DNA of 44,321 bases from an uncultured Oleispira sp. (GTDB taxonomy: Bacteria > Pseudomonadota > Gammaproteobacteria > Pseudomonadales > Oceanobacteraceae), in assembly GCA_913019965.1 (NCBI GenBank), contig CAJVZR010000033.1:1-44321 (forward strand). The letters run 5' to 3'. The first letter of the stretch is position 1. Every line of letters starts with the position of its first letter. Under the pieces are notes generated by a model that made no database searches, was not told the origin of the DNA, and saw only the letters and a program-made list of their open reading frames with translations. Positions 26,319-34,251 of the stretch are shown in pieces. A program made the translations under genes and the position numbers.

Positions 26319-26983
26319 TGGCCGCGTTACCGAATAATTTAAACTACCCTAAGCAGCCGCCACTCAGTAATGAATATGAACATATTAATCGTTATTGGGA
26401 TAAGGTTCACCAAGTTTGGGCGGCAAAAATTTTACCTGGTGAACTCTATGTTTCCACTCATGGTGAAATGATATCCACCGTATTAGGCTCTTGTATTTCG
26501 GTGTGTATTCGCGATAAAAATAAGGGAATAGGCGGGATGAATCATTTCATGCTACCGCAAAATAGTGAGTTCTCTAGCGAGAGCTGGGGGAATAACCCAG
26601 CCACTTCGGCATCTCGTTATGGCAACTGGGCAATGGAATATTTGATTAATGCTATCTTGAAGCGTGGTGGTGAAAAGAAAAATTTCGAAGTGAAAGTCTT
26701 TGGTGGTGGCCAGATGATGGCTGAAATGACCGATATTGGACAAAAGAACATTTTGTTTGTTTACCAATACCTTGCCGAAGAAAAATTAATAATTGAAGCG
26801 AGTGATGTCGGGGATATTTACGCGCGTAAGGTATTATATTTTCCTGATACCGGTAATGTTAAAGTTAGACGAATCAAAAATGTTAAAAATGATACGATTA
26901 TTCGTCGTGAAACTGAGTACGAAAAACATGTATCGGTGGATGATAAATCTAAACCAGATACTAAAAATATCGAATTGTTTTAG
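26318..26983 (+). CDS. cheD: Chemoreceptor glutamine deamidase CheD
   Basis: CheD deamidates receptor glutamines and can modulate CheA activity. 221 aa. The catalytic Cys59 lies in STVLGSCISVCI and the His76 in GIGGMNHFMLP; the later ASRYGNWAMEYLINAILKRG and VFGGGQMM segments are standard. An N-terminal stretch of about 30 residues (YEHINRYWDKVHQVWAAKILPGE) is common in the longer proteobacterial CheD form. Start overlaps the cheR stop by one base; cheB follows after 9 bases. Order cheR-cheD-cheB is that of the Pseudomonas Che2 cluster. Confidence 0.95.
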   Translation: MAALPNNLNYPKQPPLSNEYEHINRYWDKVHQVWAAKILPGELYVSTHGEMISTVLGSCISVCIRDKNKGIGGMNHFMLPQNSEFSSESWGNNPATSASRYGNWAMEYLINAILKRGGEKKNFEVKVFGGGQMMAEMTDIGQKNILFVYQYLAEEKLIIEASDVGDIYARKVLYFPDTGNVKVRRIKNVKNDTIIRRETEYEKHVSVDDKSKPDTKNIELF

Positions 26984-26992
26984 GGTTAAATA

Positions 26993-28024
26993 ATGGCTAA
27001 AATTCGAGTATTAGTGATTGATGATTCTGCTTTAATTCGGCAGATGCTTACCGAGATTTTGAGCGGGCGAGACGATATCGAGGTCGTGGGTACAGCTGCC
27101 GATCCCTTTATTGCTCGTGAAAAAATAAAACAGCTGTCACCTGATGTATTAACCCTTGATATTGAAATGCCCAAAATGACAGGGCTGCAATTTTTGCAAA
27201 ACCTAATGCGTTTGCGTCCGATGCCCGTCATTATGGTGTCAACATTAACAGATAGAGGCGCTCCGGAAACATTAGAAGCTCTAGAATTAGGCGCGGTAGA
27301 TTATATCTGCAAGCCTAAAGCTAAAACAGAAACGAAATTGCGAATTTTTGCTGATGATTTGGTTGATAAAGTTCGGATGGCTTCAACGGCCAGAGTAAGG
27401 CCTTTTGAACATCATAAAGCAGCCCCAACAGACGTCCATAAAAACAGCAGTTTTCAACGAGTTATCGCAGTAGGTTCCTCTACAGGGGGGACTGAAGCGA
27501 TTAAAGAACTGTTGACTAATGTCTCTGCTAATTGTCCGCCCATATTAATTACTCAGCATATCCCTAAAGTTTTTAGCACCTCATTTGCCGATAGACTCAA
27601 TCGATCCCTAGCGATGGAAGTTTTTGAAGCGCAAGAAGGCATGATTATTCGTCCAGGCTGTGTGTATATTGCCCCAGGAGATTTTCATCTGACGATTGCC
27701 AAATCAGGGACTAAAATGGTTTGCCATATTATTCAAACAGAAAAAATTAATCGTCATCGGCCAGCGGTTGATGTGATGTTTGAATCTATTTTGCAAGCTT
27801 ATGGATCAAAGGTTGTTGCGGTAATGTTAACCGGTATGGGGGCAGATGGGGCAGGTGGTATGTTAAAGCTTAAACAAGCTGGAGCGATTACTTATGCCCA
27901 GGATGAGGCAACGTCTGTGGTGTGGGGCATGCCACAAGCGGCCTTTAATATGGGGGCAGTAGATGAAGTATTGCCACTGCAGAATATACCGGCAAAAATG
28001 TTGAATGCAGCATTAAAGAAATGA
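26993..28024 (+). CDS. cheB: Chemotaxis response regulator/methylesterase CheB
   Basis: CheB removes receptor methyl groups when phosphorylated by CheA. 343 aa: receiver domain with D10/D11 and phospho-Asp56 (LTLDIEMPKMTG), a linker to about 155, then the methylesterase domain with the Ser in VGSSTGGTEAI, the His in ITQHIPKVFS and the Asp in MLTGMGADGAGGM. All three catalytic residues are present. It is the last Che gene; 80 bases then separate it from the hsbA-like gene, with no strong terminator visible, so read-through is possible. Confidence 0.97.
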   Translation: MAKIRVLVIDDSALIRQMLTEILSGRDDIEVVGTAADPFIAREKIKQLSPDVLTLDIEMPKMTGLQFLQNLMRLRPMPVIMVSTLTDRGAPETLEALELGAVDYICKPKAKTETKLRIFADDLVDKVRMASTARVRPFEHHKAAPTDVHKNSSFQRVIAVGSSTGGTEAIKELLTNVSANCPPILITQHIPKVFSTSFADRLNRSLAMEVFEAQEGMIIRPGCVYIAPGDFHLTIAKSGTKMVCHIIQTEKINRHRPAVDVMFESILQAYGSKVVAVMLTGMGADGAGGMLKLKQAGAITYAQDEATSVVWGMPQAAFNMGAVDEVLPLQNIPAKMLNAALKK

Positions 28025-28104
28025 TAAAGAAAACATTATCCTTAATCTAAATATAGGCTAAGGTAAAAGTAATGGGCATGATTGTAAGTTAAGGAGAAAC
28101 ACGA

Positions 28105-28410
28105 ATGGGTGTTCAATCTAATGTAGATACAAGTGGAAAAGAATTAACCATTAAAGTTGATGGCCGTTTTGACTTTAGTGCGCATCAAGAATTTCGCGAT
28201 GCTTATGAAGGGATTTCAACCGATATCAATAATTATATTGTTGATCTGGGTAATACCTCTTATTTAGATAGTTCGGCTCTGGGTATGTTGCTATTGTTGC
28301 GAGATCATGCCGGAGGCGATAACGCTAATATCACTATTACACGCTGTAATGATGATGTTAAAAAAATACTGACAATCTCAAATTTTGAACAACTCTTTAC
28401 GATTCAATAA
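28105..28410 (+). CDS. hsbA: Anti-sigma factor antagonist, HsbA-like (STAS)
   Basis: A 101-aa STAS protein. The phospho-acceptor loop is YLDSSALGMLLLL, with Ser56 at the same position as the phosphorylated Ser of Pseudomonas HsbA. Known role there: unphosphorylated HsbA binds the anti-sigma-28 factor FlgM, freeing FliA for motility, while the phosphorylated form acts with the diguanylate cyclase HsbD for biofilm growth. The next two genes encode HsbR- and HptB-like proteins in the same order of function, which strongly supports the call. SD AAGGAG lies 8 bases before ATG 28105. flgM and hsbD are not in the window. Confidence 0.85.
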   Translation: MGVQSNVDTSGKELTIKVDGRFDFSAHQEFRDAYEGISTDINNYIVDLGNTSYLDSSALGMLLLLRDHAGGDNANITITRCNDDVKKILTISNFEQLFTIQ

Positions 28411-28430
28411 TAATTAATCGGGTGAGTCGT

Positions 28431-30137
28431 ATGAAAATTTTGATTGCTGATGATAATGCTTCAGACCGTTTACTATTATCTAAAATAATCAGTAAACAAG
28501 GGCATGAGGTTATTGAAGCTGAGAATGGAAAGCATGCGATTGATTGTTATGTAAAAGAAACTCCAGATATCATCCTTATGGATGTATTGATGCCTGAGTT
28601 AAACGGTAAGGAAGCCGCGAAAGAGATTAAGCGTATTGCAGGGGAAGACTTAGTCCCCATTATCTTTTTAACTTCCCTAGTCGATGCTCAAAGCCTTGCA
28701 GATTGTTTAGAGGCTGGTGGTGATGATTTTTTAACCAAACCTTATAATCATATCATTCTTAAAGCGAAAATTGATGCCTTCGTCCGTATGCGCAATATGC
28801 ATGCAACACTGCAAAAACAACGCGATACCATTGTCGAAAATAACCAGCACATGCTGCATGAACAGCATGTCGCAAAAGCGGTTTTCGATAATGTGGCCCA
28901 CTCTGGCTGTCTAGATGCCTCCAATATAAAATATATGTTATCGCCATTAGCGGTGTTTAATGGTGATGTTTTATTAGCCGCTCGTAAACCTTCGGGTGGT
29001 ATGCATGTCTTTTTAGGTGACTTTACCGGACATGGTTTGCCCGCCGCCATTGGTGCGATGCCAATGGCTGAGATCTTTTATGGTATGACAGCCAAAGGTT
29101 TTGCCCTGCGCGATATTCTGCGAGAAATTAATTTAAAGTTAAAAAGTATTTTACCAGTCGGTTTCTTCTGCTGTGCAGCGGTCGTCGATCTCAGTTTTAC
29201 TAAACGTAATATCAGCATGTGGATGGGGGGGGTGCCTGATTGTTATTTGATCAGTGATAAAGGTAAAACCTTAAAGTCTCTTCGCTCTCATCATCTGCCT
29301 TTAGGTGTTCTTAGTAGTGAGCAGTTTGATGATGAAATGACTGAACATAGCATGGAAGATGGTGATCGACTATTCATGTGGTCTGACGGTATTGTCGAGG
29401 CGCGTAATGAGAAGGGGGACATGTTTGGTGAAGATCGATTGCAAGGGATTTTTAAACAAAACCTAAAGCCAGATGACTTATTTGAAGCGGTACAAACAAA
29501 CGTCGGGGCTTTTGTCGGTGAATCCGAGCGAGATGATGATACTACACTAATCGAATTGATGATGATTGAGGAGAGTGATCTCGATCTTTCTAGCCTCAAT
29601 ATGCAGCAAGGAACGATTAAAGGGCCCAGTGATTGGAAGTTGGATTATGAATTAGGGGTTGATTCTCTGAAGCACTTTAATCCTCTGCCATTATTAATGC
29701 ATATTATGATGGAGGTTCCGGCATTAAGGAGTATGGGCGGCCAGTTATTTACGGTTGTAGCGGAGCTATTCTCTAATGCATTCGAGCATGGGGTTTTACG
29801 CTTAGACTCGCAGTTGAAATCAACCCCTAGTGGTTTTGCTGAATATTACCAGTTACGACAACAGAGATTGGATGAGCTAGCTGATGGCTATGTCAAAGTG
29901 AGTATGGTACACAGTTCTGAAAACGGCAGTTCGGGAATTTTTACTTTAACCATTGAAGATAGTGGCTCTGGCTTTGATTTCCCAACTACGTTTAAAAAGG
30001 ATCAAACTCAAGTTAAAAATAAATTCAGTGGCCGTGGTATTCCGCTAATCTTCTCACTCTGCCACTCATTAGAATATCTGGGGTGTGGTAATAAAGTGAG
30101 AGCAGAGATACACTGGCCTCAGAAAGCAGCTAAATAA
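28431..30137 (+). CDS. hsbR: HsbR-like response regulator with PP2C phosphatase and anti-sigma kinase domains
   Basis: A 568-aa three-domain switch. Receiver 1-120 with phospho-Asp51 (DIILMDVLMPELNG). Helical linker to about 165. PP2C/SpoIIE phosphatase about 165-385 (FLGDFTGHGLPAAIGAMPMAE, FMWSDGIVEARNE, SERDDDTTLI, with metal-binding Asp). HATPase of the RsbW type about 410-565 (AELFSNAFEHGVL, EDSGSGFDF, GRGIPLI). In Pseudomonas HsbR both phosphorylates and dephosphorylates HsbA, controlled by phosphotransfer from HptB. I chose ATG 28431, since GGGTGAG is 5 bases before it; the in-frame GTG 28422 overlaps that SD. A run of eight Gs at 29225-29232 lies inside the phosphatase domain. Confidence 0.9.
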   Translation: MKILIADDNASDRLLLSKIISKQGHEVIEAENGKHAIDCYVKETPDIILMDVLMPELNGKEAAKEIKRIAGEDLVPIIFLTSLVDAQSLADCLEAGGDDFLTKPYNHIILKAKIDAFVRMRNMHATLQKQRDTIVENNQHMLHEQHVAKAVFDNVAHSGCLDASNIKYMLSPLAVFNGDVLLAARKPSGGMHVFLGDFTGHGLPAAIGAMPMAEIFYGMTAKGFALRDILREINLKLKSILPVGFFCCAAVVDLSFTKRNISMWMGGVPDCYLISDKGKTLKSLRSHHLPLGVLSSEQFDDEMTEHSMEDGDRLFMWSDGIVEARNEKGDMFGEDRLQGIFKQNLKPDDLFEAVQTNVGAFVGESERDDDTTLIELMMIEESDLDLSSLNMQQGTIKGPSDWKLDYELGVDSLKHFNPLPLLMHIMMEVPALRSMGGQLFTVVAELFSNAFEHGVLRLDSQLKSTPSGFAEYYQLRQQRLDELADGYVKVSMVHSSENGSSGIFTLTIEDSGSGFDFPTTFKKDQTQVKNKFSGRGIPLIFSLCHSLEYLGCGNKVRAEIHWPQKAAK

Positions 30138-30155
30138 TAATTAAAGGGGGTAGGT

Positions 30156-30500
30156 GTGGACAAAGCATCTCATTTTGATATTGAAGCATTAACGATGCTT
30201 GAAGAAATCATGGAAGATGAATTTCCAGAGTTGGTACAAGTCTATATTGCAGATTCTGACCCTCGCTTATCTGCTTTACGAAAAGCTTTCGAAGATCAAG
30301 ATACGATGCAGCTTAGAGAGCTTTCACACAGCTTTAAAGGTGCCTCGGGTAATCTTTCGGCTTTGCCCCTTGCAGAGTTGTGTTTCAAAATAGAAGAAAG
30401 ATCTCGAGACGGAATTATAGATGGTTCTGATGATTTGATTAACCAAATTGATATTGAATACCAGGCAGTAAAATCTATTTTATTGTCTCTTATCGCTTAA
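30156..30500 (+). CDS. hptB: Histidine phosphotransfer protein, HptB-like
   Basis: A 114-aa single Hpt domain: four-helix bundle with phospho-His58 in ELSHSFKGASGNLSALPLAEL. In Pseudomonas HptB receives phosphate from hybrid kinases (SagS, RetS and others) and passes it to HsbR. The start is GTG 30156, preceded by AAAGGGGGTAG; there is no in-frame ATG before the domain. It ends 67 bases before fliK, with the fliK sigma-54 promoter in between. The upstream hybrid kinase is not in the window. Confidence 0.85.
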   Translation: MDKASHFDIEALTMLEEIMEDEFPELVQVYIADSDPRLSALRKAFEDQDTMQLRELSHSFKGASGNLSALPLAELCFKIEERSRDGIIDGSDDLINQIDIEYQAVKSILLSLIA

Positions 30501-30521
30501 ATCACTATTCAAGAATTGAGT

Positions 30522-30537
30522 TGGCCTAACCTTTGCT
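30522..30537 (+). promoter_or_regulatory. Sigma-54 promoter of fliK
   Basis: TGGCCT-AACCT-TTGCT, GG (30523) and GC (30535) 12 bases apart. Predicted start near 30548, only 20 bases before the fliK ATG, and inside the left arm of the palindrome at 30542-30561. Confidence 0.8.
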
Positions 30538-30541
30538 GTTA

Positions 30542-30561
30542 TCCCATTAATATTAATGGGA
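30542..30561. promoter_or_regulatory. Perfect 20-bp palindrome overlapping the fliK ribosome-binding site
   Basis: TCCCATTAAT is followed directly by its exact reverse complement. The right arm ends in GGGA, the first part of the fliK SD (GGGAGGTG, 30558-30565). In a transcript reading through from hptB it would form a stem that hides the SD; a transcript from the fliK sigma-54 promoter starts within the left arm and would not. It could also be a protein-binding operator. Confidence 0.6.
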
Positions 30562-30567
30562 GGTGCT

Positions 30568-31989
30568 ATGGAAACCCAACCAAATCAACATGGCCTGACA
30601 CAGCTCTTTATGAGCTTAGGGCTAGCGAAAGATAATCCACTGGCTACTCTAAATTCTGACTTAGGCAAGGGCGATCACGCCCATGGTCTAGGCTTTGAAG
30701 GGGTATTGGCTGATTATATGCCAGAAGATCCACTGTCAAAACGAGGGCTATCGGATACAACAGATTCATTATCTGAGGTGGGTTTGGGTTTAATCCAGCC
30801 TGCCACAGTGGATAAGGCTCTGGCTGGTCTTGAGAACTCTGGGGAAGATCTATTGCCGCCAATAGGTGAACCTTTGCCGCCTACAGAAGAAACAATACTG
30901 AATCAGCCGCGAGGTCCGAAAGGGGGGGGCTTATCTCAAGCTGGGATTGAGCAGGATGAAGCGCTCACACAAAATGTGGATGTTGTAGATCGTCTTCAAG
31001 AGAATTCAACTGAGGTAGATGACTTATTGCGTCAGCAAGGTTTTCATGCCCAATCTTTAGTCACAGGTCTGCTTCCCGCGACGACATCCGCCAATTCAGC
31101 CCAGCATCCAATCGCTAGCTCTGGGATGAGTCCTGCGACTAATTCTGCATTTAATAATTCTGGGTTGAATAATACAGCGATAAATAATGCGGCATTAAAA
31201 AAAGTGTCTGATCCTTTAGCTAAAGCAGCCGGGGCAATCTCTAATTCGACGGTGAATGATCTTGGGCTCGATTCAGGGGAAGGTAGTGATGAATTAATAT
31301 TAACCCGCGATCGTTTTTTAGGAGCGGAGGGTACTACGACGAACAAAATGCTATCCCCTGAAAGAAATGCATTAGCACCAACTTTAGCTCAAGGGCCATC
31401 GGCTCAAACCGTGCCTGTGATGGAGGCCGCACCATTAGCTGTATCGATGAATGAAGACCCGACGATAAACTCTTTAGAGGAACTCGCCGATATAGAAGAG
31501 ATTGAGCAAGAGGGTGTAGAGACTAAGTTGATGTCTTCTGAGCGTAAGCAAGATGAGCAAACGTTAAAGCTTACTAAAGGCCAGCAAGCTTGGGGTGATG
31601 CCTTGGCAGAACGCATTACCATGAATGCTGCGAAGGATGTTAAACAAGTTACGATTCACTTGGACCCTCCAGAATTAGGTAGCCTAGAGTTAAAGCTACA
31701 GGTTAAGGATGACCAACAGACTCAAGTCCAAGTGCAAGTCCAAAATCCTCAAGTAAAAGAAGCATTGGAAAGTAGCGCGCATAGGTTACGTGAAATGTTG
31801 GCGGGGCAAGGGTTAGAACTGTCGGAGTTTGATGTTCAAACAGGAGCAAATCAACAGCAAGCACAGCAGGGAGATCAGCAGTCAGGTAGTGAACAGCAAA
31901 ATTCTGACACCTTAGGCATGGAAGGAGAGGAAATTAAGGTGGATATCAGCCTGCCGAAAAATAATAACTTATTAGATACCTTTGTTTAG
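30568..31989 (+). CDS. fliK: Flagellar hook-length control protein FliK
   Basis: FliK is exported as a molecular ruler and its C-terminus binds FlhB to switch export from hook to filament proteins. About 473 aa. The N-terminal 330 residues are low-complexity and poorly conserved, as usual. The C-terminal Flg_hook domain is clear: GDALAERITMNAAKDVKQVTIHLDPPELGSLELKLQV (about 342-380) and HRLREMLAGQGLELSEFDV, then a Gln-rich tail. I chose ATG 30568 because GGGAGGTG (30558-30565) precedes it closely; the ATG at 30556 overlaps that SD. A run of eight Gs (30922-30929) is in the variable region. Its partner FlhB is at 36546. Confidence 0.92.
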   Translation: METQPNQHGLTQLFMSLGLAKDNPLATLNSDLGKGDHAHGLGFEGVLADYMPEDPLSKRGLSDTTDSLSEVGLGLIQPATVDKALAGLENSGEDLLPPIGEPLPPTEETILNQPRGPKGGGLSQAGIEQDEALTQNVDVVDRLQENSTEVDDLLRQQGFHAQSLVTGLLPATTSANSAQHPIASSGMSPATNSAFNNSGLNNTAINNAALKKVSDPLAKAAGAISNSTVNDLGLDSGEGSDELILTRDRFLGAEGTTTNKMLSPERNALAPTLAQGPSAQTVPVMEAAPLAVSMNEDPTINSLEELADIEEIEQEGVETKLMSSERKQDEQTLKLTKGQQAWGDALAERITMNAAKDVKQVTIHLDPPELGSLELKLQVKDDQQTQVQVQVQNPQVKEALESSAHRLREMLAGQGLELSEFDVQTGANQQQAQQGDQQSGSEQQNSDTLGMEGEEIKVDISLPKNNNLLDTFV

Positions 31990-32085
31990 GTGAGTCGGTA
32001 ATAGCTTGTCTAAGCTGTCTATAGGGGAGTTTATTAGAAAATAGCGACCCTGTAGGCGATGTGAGTTTTTTTTGACACTAAAAGC

Positions 32086-32101
32086 TGGCATGCGTATTGC
32101 A
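32086..32101 (+). promoter_or_regulatory. Sigma-54 promoter of the fliL operon
   Basis: TGGCAT-GCGTA-TTGCA, GG and GC 12 bases apart; predicted start near 32112, 22 bases before the fliL ATG. AAATTTGAC just downstream (32100-32108) resembles half a FleQ box. Confidence 0.87.
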
Positions 32102-32133
32102 AATTTGACTATGTCTATCGGAGAAATGACGTT

Positions 32134-32667
32134 ATGGCTGCAGAGCAGGATTTAAAACTAGACCAAGCTAATCCAGAAGAAGGAGAAGGCGGTGGTAGCA
32201 AAAAGAAACTCATTATTATCATCGTGGCGGTAATTTTAATTATTGCGATTGCAGTGGGAGCCACCATATTTTTAATGTCAGGCAGCGATGAGAGTTCAGA
32301 TGATTCTTCTGCAGAAGAAGTGGCTGAAGTCGTAGAAGAGATTGCTATTCCTGCTCAGTATATAAAGTTGAAGCCTCGGTTTATTGTTAATTTTAATGTT
32401 GGAACGCGTCAGCGCTTTCTTCAGGCTAGTATCGAAATTATGACTCGGTCTCAAGGGGTTGTTGATGCGATTGAACTTCATAATCCAATGATAAGAAATG
32501 AAATCGTTAGGATATTATCCGATCAAGACTTTAAGGCTTTAAGAACTCCAGAAGGTCGTAACGCACTTAAAACAATGCTACAGGATCAGCTAGTTACCGT
32601 ATTAAAAAGTGAGGCTGATGTCGAAGGTATTGAAGCTGTGTTATTCACCGACTTTGTAATGCAATAA
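32134..32667 (+). CDS. fliL: Flagellar basal-body protein FliL
   Basis: FliL is a single-pass inner-membrane protein that surrounds and stabilises stators. 177 aa: short Glu/Gly-rich cytoplasmic head, one TM helix at about 24-48 (KKLIIIIVAVILIIAIAVGATIF), an acidic Ser-rich stretch, and the periplasmic SPFH-like domain (YIKLKPRFIVNFN, RQRFLQASIEIMTR, NPMIRNEIVRILSDQDFKAL, LRTPEGRNALK). Start ATG 32134 after GGAGAAATGACG. First gene of fliLMNOPQR-flhB; fliM begins 10 bases after its stop. Confidence 0.95.
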   Translation: MAAEQDLKLDQANPEEGEGGGSKKKLIIIIVAVILIIAIAVGATIFLMSGSDESSDDSSAEEVAEVVEEIAIPAQYIKLKPRFIVNFNVGTRQRFLQASIEIMTRSQGVVDAIELHNPMIRNEIVRILSDQDFKALRTPEGRNALKTMLQDQLVTVLKSEADVEGIEAVLFTDFVMQ

Positions 32668-32677
32668 GGCGATTAGC

Positions 32678-33646
32678 GTGCAAGATTTATTAAGCCAAGA
32701 CGAGATTGATGCCCTATTACACGGTGTTGATGACGGTGATGTAGAGCCCGAGTCAGACATCGATGCTGCGGGCGTTAAGGCTTATGACATTACCAGTAAT
32801 GACCGCATTGTTCGTGGTCGGATGCCCACGCTGGAAATGATCAACGAACGTTTTGCGCGTTATACCCGTATTAGTATGTTTAATTTTTTACGCCGCAGTG
32901 CTGATGTTGCATCGGGTGGTGTTCAGATTATGAAGTTTGGTGAATATGTTCATACCCTCTATGTTCCTACCAGTTTAAATTTAGTAAAAATTCGCCCTTT
33001 ACGCGGCACTTCATTATTTATTCTAGATGCCAAGTTAGTCTTTAAATTGGTAGATAACTTTTTTGGTGGTGATGGTCGCCATGCCAAGATTGAAGGGCGT
33101 GAATTTACTCCGACTGAGATTCGAGTCATTCAGCTGGTTCTTGCACAAGTATTTAAAGATTATAAAGAAGCTTGGCATACCATACTGGATGCTGAATTCG
33201 AATATGTTGGATCAGAAGTTAACCCGGCGATGGCCAATATTGTAAGTCCAAGTGAAGTTGTGGTAGTGAGTACATTTCATATTGAATTGGATGGTGGTGG
33301 GGGTGATATGCATATCACCGTGCCTTATTCGATGATTGAACCGATTCGAGAAACATTAGATGCGGGTATGCAAAGTGATGTGGACGATGTGGATGATCGT
33401 TGGTTGCAATCGTTAAGAGAAGATATTTTAAATGCCAAGGTTGCCGTACACGGTACTGTGGTTGAAAAAGAACTCTCATTGCGAGAAGTTTCGGAGCTAA
33501 AAGAAGGGGATATTATTCCCGTTGATATGCCAGAACATTTTACCTTAGAGGCTCAGGGTATTCCTATGTTTCGCGGGAAAATGGGTGTTTCAGATGAAAA
33601 TTTGGCGGTTAAAATAGTTGAACAAATTAATCATAGACGCCGTTAA
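32678..33646 (+). CDS. fliM: Flagellar switch protein FliM
   Basis: FliM is the C-ring protein that binds CheY-P and controls rotation direction. 322 aa. The N-terminal CheY-binding peptide LLSQDEIDALL (about 3-14) is intact. Middle CheC-like domain: RIVRGRMPTLEMINERFARYTR and the GGDGRHAKIEGREFTPTEIRVI stretch, split in the 100-140 region. C-terminal SpoA domain: VAVHGTVVEKELSLREVSELKEGDIIPVDMP. Start is GTG 32678 with AAGGCG upstream; no in-frame ATG would keep the CheY-binding peptide. Confidence 0.97.
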   Translation: MQDLLSQDEIDALLHGVDDGDVEPESDIDAAGVKAYDITSNDRIVRGRMPTLEMINERFARYTRISMFNFLRRSADVASGGVQIMKFGEYVHTLYVPTSLNLVKIRPLRGTSLFILDAKLVFKLVDNFFGGDGRHAKIEGREFTPTEIRVIQLVLAQVFKDYKEAWHTILDAEFEYVGSEVNPAMANIVSPSEVVVVSTFHIELDGGGGDMHITVPYSMIEPIRETLDAGMQSDVDDVDDRWLQSLREDILNAKVAVHGTVVEKELSLREVSELKEGDIIPVDMPEHFTLEAQGIPMFRGKMGVSDENLAVKIVEQINHRRR

Positions 33647-33666
33647 TGGGCTATTAGGGGGATGTT

Positions 33667-34251
33667 ATGAGCGATGACTCTCAAGATGAGAATGAGAACA
33701 AAAATGAAGCCGAGACCGGTGCGGAAGAGAATAGTAATCCTAATGACATTGATATTGATGGCTTAGCGGCCGATGTTGCCTCGGGTGTTGAAGAGGCTGC
33801 GGGTGAAGGCGCAGGTGAAGACGAAGCGGTCGCGGATGAGTGGGCTGCGGCGATGGCGGAAGACCCAACGGCAGAAGAAGCTGGTAACGTCGGCGACGAG
33901 TGGGCTGACGCGATGGCTGAAGAAACGGATACTGTACAGCAAGCCAAGCTGGATCCGCTAACGGATGATAGTAAGCCTAATGGCGACCTTGCTCCGGAAC
34001 TGGATGTGATCTTAGATATTCCGGTATCGATCTCAATGGAAGTTGGGCGCACGGAAATTCCAATTCGTAATCTATTACAGTTGAACCAGGGTTCAGTTGT
34101 GGAGCTAGATCGACTTGCCGGAGAGCCGCTGGATGTATTAGTTAATGGTACCTTGATTGCTCATGGCGAAGTGGTTATGGTCAATGATAAATTTGGTATT
34201 CGCTTAACGGATGTGGTGAGTCAGAGTGAAAGAATTCAGCGTTTACGCTAA
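33667..34251 (+). CDS. fliN: Flagellar switch protein FliN, with long acidic N-terminus
   Basis: FliN forms the base of the C ring with FliM and docks FliH. The C-terminal SpoA domain is standard (about 112-194: LDVILDIPVSISMEVGRTEI, LLQLNQGSVVELDRLAGEPLDVLVNGTLIA, GEVVMVNDKFGIRLTDVVS). At 194 aa it is longer than the usual 110-160 because of an acidic head (1-110). The head has the conserved FliN motif DEWAxAMAE twice, at 57-65 and 77-85. SD is the G run just before ATG 33667. Its 3' end overlaps the fliO start by 26 bases. Confidence 0.95.
   Translation: MSDDSQDENENKNEAETGAEENSNPNDIDIDGLAADVASGVEEAAGEGAGEDEAVADEWAAAMAEDPTAEEAGNVGDEWADAMAEETDTVQQAKLDPLTDDSKPNGDLAPELDVILDIPVSISMEVGRTEIPIRNLLQLNQGSVVELDRLAGEPLDVLVNGTLIAHGEVVMVNDKFGIRLTDVVSQSERIQRLR

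Noticed and set aside
33681..34052. 123-aa minus-strand open frame inside fliN
   Set aside because: Almost only Ser and Ala, the mirror of the acidic GAA/GCG codons in fliN; no start signals.
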